Positions 63,334 through 64,000 of a stretch of DNA of 64,000 nucleotides are shown here, one piece after another (the first letter of the stretch is position 1; each line of letters opens with the position of its first letter). This stretch comes from Psychromonas arctica DSM 14288. Its GTDB lineage: Bacteria; Pseudomonadota; Gammaproteobacteria; Enterobacterales; Psychromonadaceae. The stretch covers positions 1 to 64,000 of the forward strand of contig NZ_AXWP01000025.1 of the NCBI RefSeq assembly GCF_000482725.1, written 5' to 3'. A program made the translations under genes and the position numbers. Below the pieces are notes generated by a model. It worked only from the letters and a program-made list of their open reading frames with translations, ran no database searches and had not been told where the DNA came from.

Positions 63334-63607
63334 TATTACCCCCACTTTATTGCTGTCTGTGATGCGAAGAATACCCAAATAACCCAACATTGGGTAGTGT
63401 TAAAGATAGGAAACCTCGAGTGTGTTTAAAGTGTTTATTTTTTGCGCTTTATATAAAAAATATAATTATTAATCAGTATGTTAAAAAAAAAGGTTAATTT
63501 TAGTTAGTTTTTACCCTTGCTATAGCAAAAATGGATGATAAAATGCGCGCGTTTTAACACTCAATCAATTTTATTATAACGATTAACTCAATACGGAGGC
63601 TCAAACA
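63334..63607. other. divergent region before the short peptide ORF
   Basis: About 270 bp separating the regulator (minus) from the short ORF (plus). The only plausible promoter on the plus strand is at 63517-63544. A GGAGG ribosome-binding site is at 63595-63599. Confidence 0.6.
63517..63544 (+). promoter_or_regulatory. sigma-70-type promoter for the peptide ORF and aminotransferase
   Basis: TTGCTA (63517-63522) and TAAAAT (63539-63544) are 16 bp apart. The start would fall near 63552, giving a leader of about 55 bases to the peptide ORF. Confidence 0.6.
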
Positions 63608-63709
63608 ATGCAACACACTTACATTGACTCATCTGAACCTTTGAATCGTTATTTCACACCTCAAAATCAATACTTATTACAGTATCCTGGACGCACAGTA
63701 GAACCTTGA
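63608..63709 (+). CDS. 33-residue putative leader peptide ending Pro-UGA
   Basis: ATG is 8 bp after GGAGG, one of the best ribosome-binding sites in the window, and a promoter lies just upstream. The peptide is rich in Tyr, Gln, Pro and Asn, with SSEPLNRYF in the middle and YPGRTVEP at the end. The last sense codon is CCT, followed by TGA. A 3' end of Pro-UGA recalls TnaC, where tryptophan blocks termination. The ORF ends 136 bp before the next gene, with a 7-bp hairpin GTTTATC/GATAAAC (63787-63804) in between. A role in sensing a metabolite of the downstream pathway is inference. No homologue is recognised. Confidence 0.55.
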   Translation: MQHTYIDSSEPLNRYFTPQNQYLLQYPGRTVEP

Positions 63710-63845
63710 GCTAAGACGCTTAAAACCCTTTAGTGCAACGTATATTTGTAATTAAATTTATTGCTATACCTTATTTACACAATTCTGTTTATCTGCTGAT
63801 AAACCAATTTCGTACTTTATTTATTTCCAATTAGTGGAGCGTAAA

Positions 63846-64000
63846 ATGCAAAACGTCCTTAATTTAGCACCAGAGTGCAAATTAACAAACGAACTAGAAG
63901 TCCCAGTTATTACAACACCATATGACTTAACACCAGATGAAATGTTATTAAGCCAAGAACATTATGAATCTGAAGTTCGTTCATATCCTAGACGTTTACC
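63846..64000 (+). CDS. probable diaminobutyrate aminotransferase, N-terminal part, cut by window end
   Basis: ATG at 63846 follows TGGAG. Only 51 codons are visible. The segment HYESEVRSYPRRLP resembles the N-terminus of class III aminotransferases that handle 2,4-diaminobutyrate (Dat/EctB group, LESNVRSYPR). In Vibrio such an enzyme, fused or linked to a decarboxylase, makes 1,3-diaminopropane for norspermidine. EctB of ectoine synthesis is the main alternative. The rest lies outside the window, so the call is tentative. The short peptide ORF upstream is probably cotranscribed. Confidence 0.5.
   Translation, partial: MQNVLNLAPECKLTNELEVPVITTPYDLTPDEMLLSQEHYESEVRSYPRRL

Overview
The window is ordinary chromosome of an AT-rich, facultatively anaerobic, marine-type gammaproteobacterium. 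Gene content and order resemble Vibrionaceae and Alteromonadales, and a Psychromonas-like organism is my best guess. The evidence is the napF/moaA/narQ-narP nitrate cluster, yfcA-priC-rsmS, cysS-ppiB-lpxH, proQ-prc, sapABCDF, lolCDE next to a PilZ gene and mfd-csiV, rluC-rne, yccS-tusE and efpL. The assignment is by protein similarity recalled from memory, not by a search. No rRNA, tRNA, CRISPR array or prophage was seen.

Layout. 1-4800: the tail of an IS66-family transposase abuts napF, followed by moaA behind a probable molybdenum-cofactor riboswitch and a NarQ/NarP-type two-component pair. A perfect FNR box precedes napF. 4970-8700: dinG, yfcA, priC and rsmS in one direction. 8700-11500: cysS diverges from ppiB-lpxH. 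11765-16131: fadD, prc and proQ on the minus strand. 16398-19325: yegQ(trhP), a ferredoxin and a MATE transporter, tightly coupled. 19632-24881: sapABCDF. 25121-29918: a GGDEF/EAL protein with both active sites degenerate, then ttcA, tpiA and yccA. 30573-33716: lolC-lolD-lolE (minus). 34374-39472: PilZ-like gene, mfd and csiV. 39559-42305: ybiB-like gene, a HAD phosphatase and rluC (minus). 42637-46822: rne and trxB. 46927-51250: folD (minus), yccS, tusE and efpL. 51753-57387: qmcA-nfeD, a small monooxygenase-fold protein, a GlyGly-CTERM trypsin-like protease and dbpA. 57873-63333: ptsG, converging on a response regulator, histidine kinase and solitary sugar-binding protein. 63608-64000: a 33-codon ORF with a strong ribosome-binding site, 136 bp before the start of a probable diaminobutyrate aminotransferase gene cut by the window edge.

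Functional themes. The left end is about anaerobic nitrate respiration: iron-sulphur loading, Moco synthesis and nitrate sensing. The middle is envelope biogenesis (LpxH, Sap, LolCDE, CsiV, Prc) and RNA metabolism (ProQ, RNase E, TtcA, TrhP, RluC, TusE, DbpA). The right end is sugar sensing and uptake (PtsG plus a two-component system with its own binding protein) and possibly polyamine synthesis.

Most worth a second look: the short peptide ORF ending Pro-UGA before the aminotransferase; the kinase/regulator/binding-protein trio lacking permeases; a diverged family of about 160-bp elements with ATACCAA/TTGGTAT ends present three times; a NarQ-like kinase lacking the nitrate P-box; a DinG with an altered Fe-S cysteine set; and several short tandem repeats between genes.
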